From the NCBI GenBank assembly GCA_016713425.1, contig JADJPE010000005.1, positions 1,426,001 through 1,490,000 of the forward strand: a stretch of DNA of 64,000 nucleotides. Direction: 5' to 3'. Source of the stretch: Deltaproteobacteria bacterium. GTDB lineage: Bacteria > Myxococcota > Kuafuiibacteriia > Kuafuiibacteriales > Kuafuiibacteriaceae. Position 1 is the stretch's first letter; each line of letters opens with the position of its first letter. Positions 63,912 to 64,000 of this stretch are shown one piece after another. The notes under the pieces were generated by a model. The model saw nothing but the letters and a program-made list of their open reading frames with translations, searched no databases and was not told the DNA's origin. The translations under genes were made by a program, and so were the position numbers.

Positions 63912-64000
63912 CTATGGAGGATCGAATCCTCCTGGGCTCAAAGGGTGACAGCGCAAGAGTCGCCGCAGCGCCCGCACCAACCCGCGCGCTACGCCGTACT
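63912..64000 (-). CDS. yidD: YidD membrane-insertion efficiency factor, partial (N-terminus beyond right edge)
   Basis: The frame enters from the right edge and ends at TAG (63912-63914). The 28 residues visible (YGVARGLVRALRRLLRCHPL then SPGGFDPP) are the highly conserved YidD C-terminus, including the RCHP and GG-x-DP-P motifs. It should continue to rnpA and rpmH outside the window. The 116-bp gap to the yidC ATG contains short direct repeats of GACAACTCAG type. Confidence 0.92.
   Translation of the reverse strand, partial: YGVARGLVRALRRLLRCHPLSPGGFDPP

Overview
The window looks like a chromosomal segment from a GC-rich deltaproteobacterium, most likely a myxobacterium-type organism (Myxococcota). 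The lineage is inferred from gene content: two membrane Ser/Thr kinases with PEGA-like tails, an FHA-sigma54 activator, a FrzS-like pseudo-receiver coiled-coil protein, a histone-H1-like Lys/Ala repeat protein, a zinc-ribbon/RDD membrane protein, many lipoproteins and HEAT/GAF fusions. No rRNA, tRNA or CRISPR was seen.

Layout. 1-1190: two translationally coupled unknown genes, the second running off the left edge. 1505-3233: hipBA toxin-antitoxin pair. 3265-7704: GT4 glycosyltransferase, UbiB-type kinase, M16 peptidase. 7767-8648: decayed ISNCY-type transposase and a 22-bp inverted repeat. 8696-11418: two coupled ArsA/Get3-like ATPases, one with a Gly/Ser tail, and a phasin-like protein. 11566-19306: FHA-sigma54 activator, pseudouridine synthase, RDD protein, and envelope proteins of unknown role. 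19454-28292: GspE-N/GAF/HEAT fusion, H1-like protein, Fis-type protein, FrzS-like protein. 28302-32582: Rieske oxygenase, HAD phosphatase, M3 peptidase lipoprotein. 32608-36453: methyltransferase, aminotransferase and a rhodanese-cysteine desulfurase fusion on one strand. 36459-39032: PEGA kinase. 39133-45649: frameshifted lipoprotein and a TolC/adaptor/RND efflux operon whose pump carries a His-rich loop. 45706-51089: ECF sigma factor with a fused zinc anti-sigma-like domain, thioesterase, secreted trypsin-like protease, NadA. 51086-58365: UvrA, RNase HII, a second kinase, an unknown gene and an Rsm22-type methyltransferase. 58366-60933: origin-proximal intergenic region. 60934-64000: jag, yidC and the end of yidD, the conserved block next to rnpA-rpmH-dnaA in many bacteria, so the replication origin probably lies just beyond the right edge.

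The standout element is at 58526-59262. Three near-perfect parS palindromes (two left, one right) tightly flank a 602-bp satellite made of exactly 86 copies of a 7-bp unit, CCAGCG followed by C or A. The C and A units lie in homogenised blocks. No parA or parB gene is in the window. This resembles a bacterial centromere with an embedded satellite and is the best candidate here for an undescribed system. Short tandem repeats with one dimorphic position recur elsewhere in the window (18-bp arrays in an ArsA-like protein and the FrzS-like protein, 30-bp arrays in the H1-like protein), which suggests a genome prone to repeat expansion.
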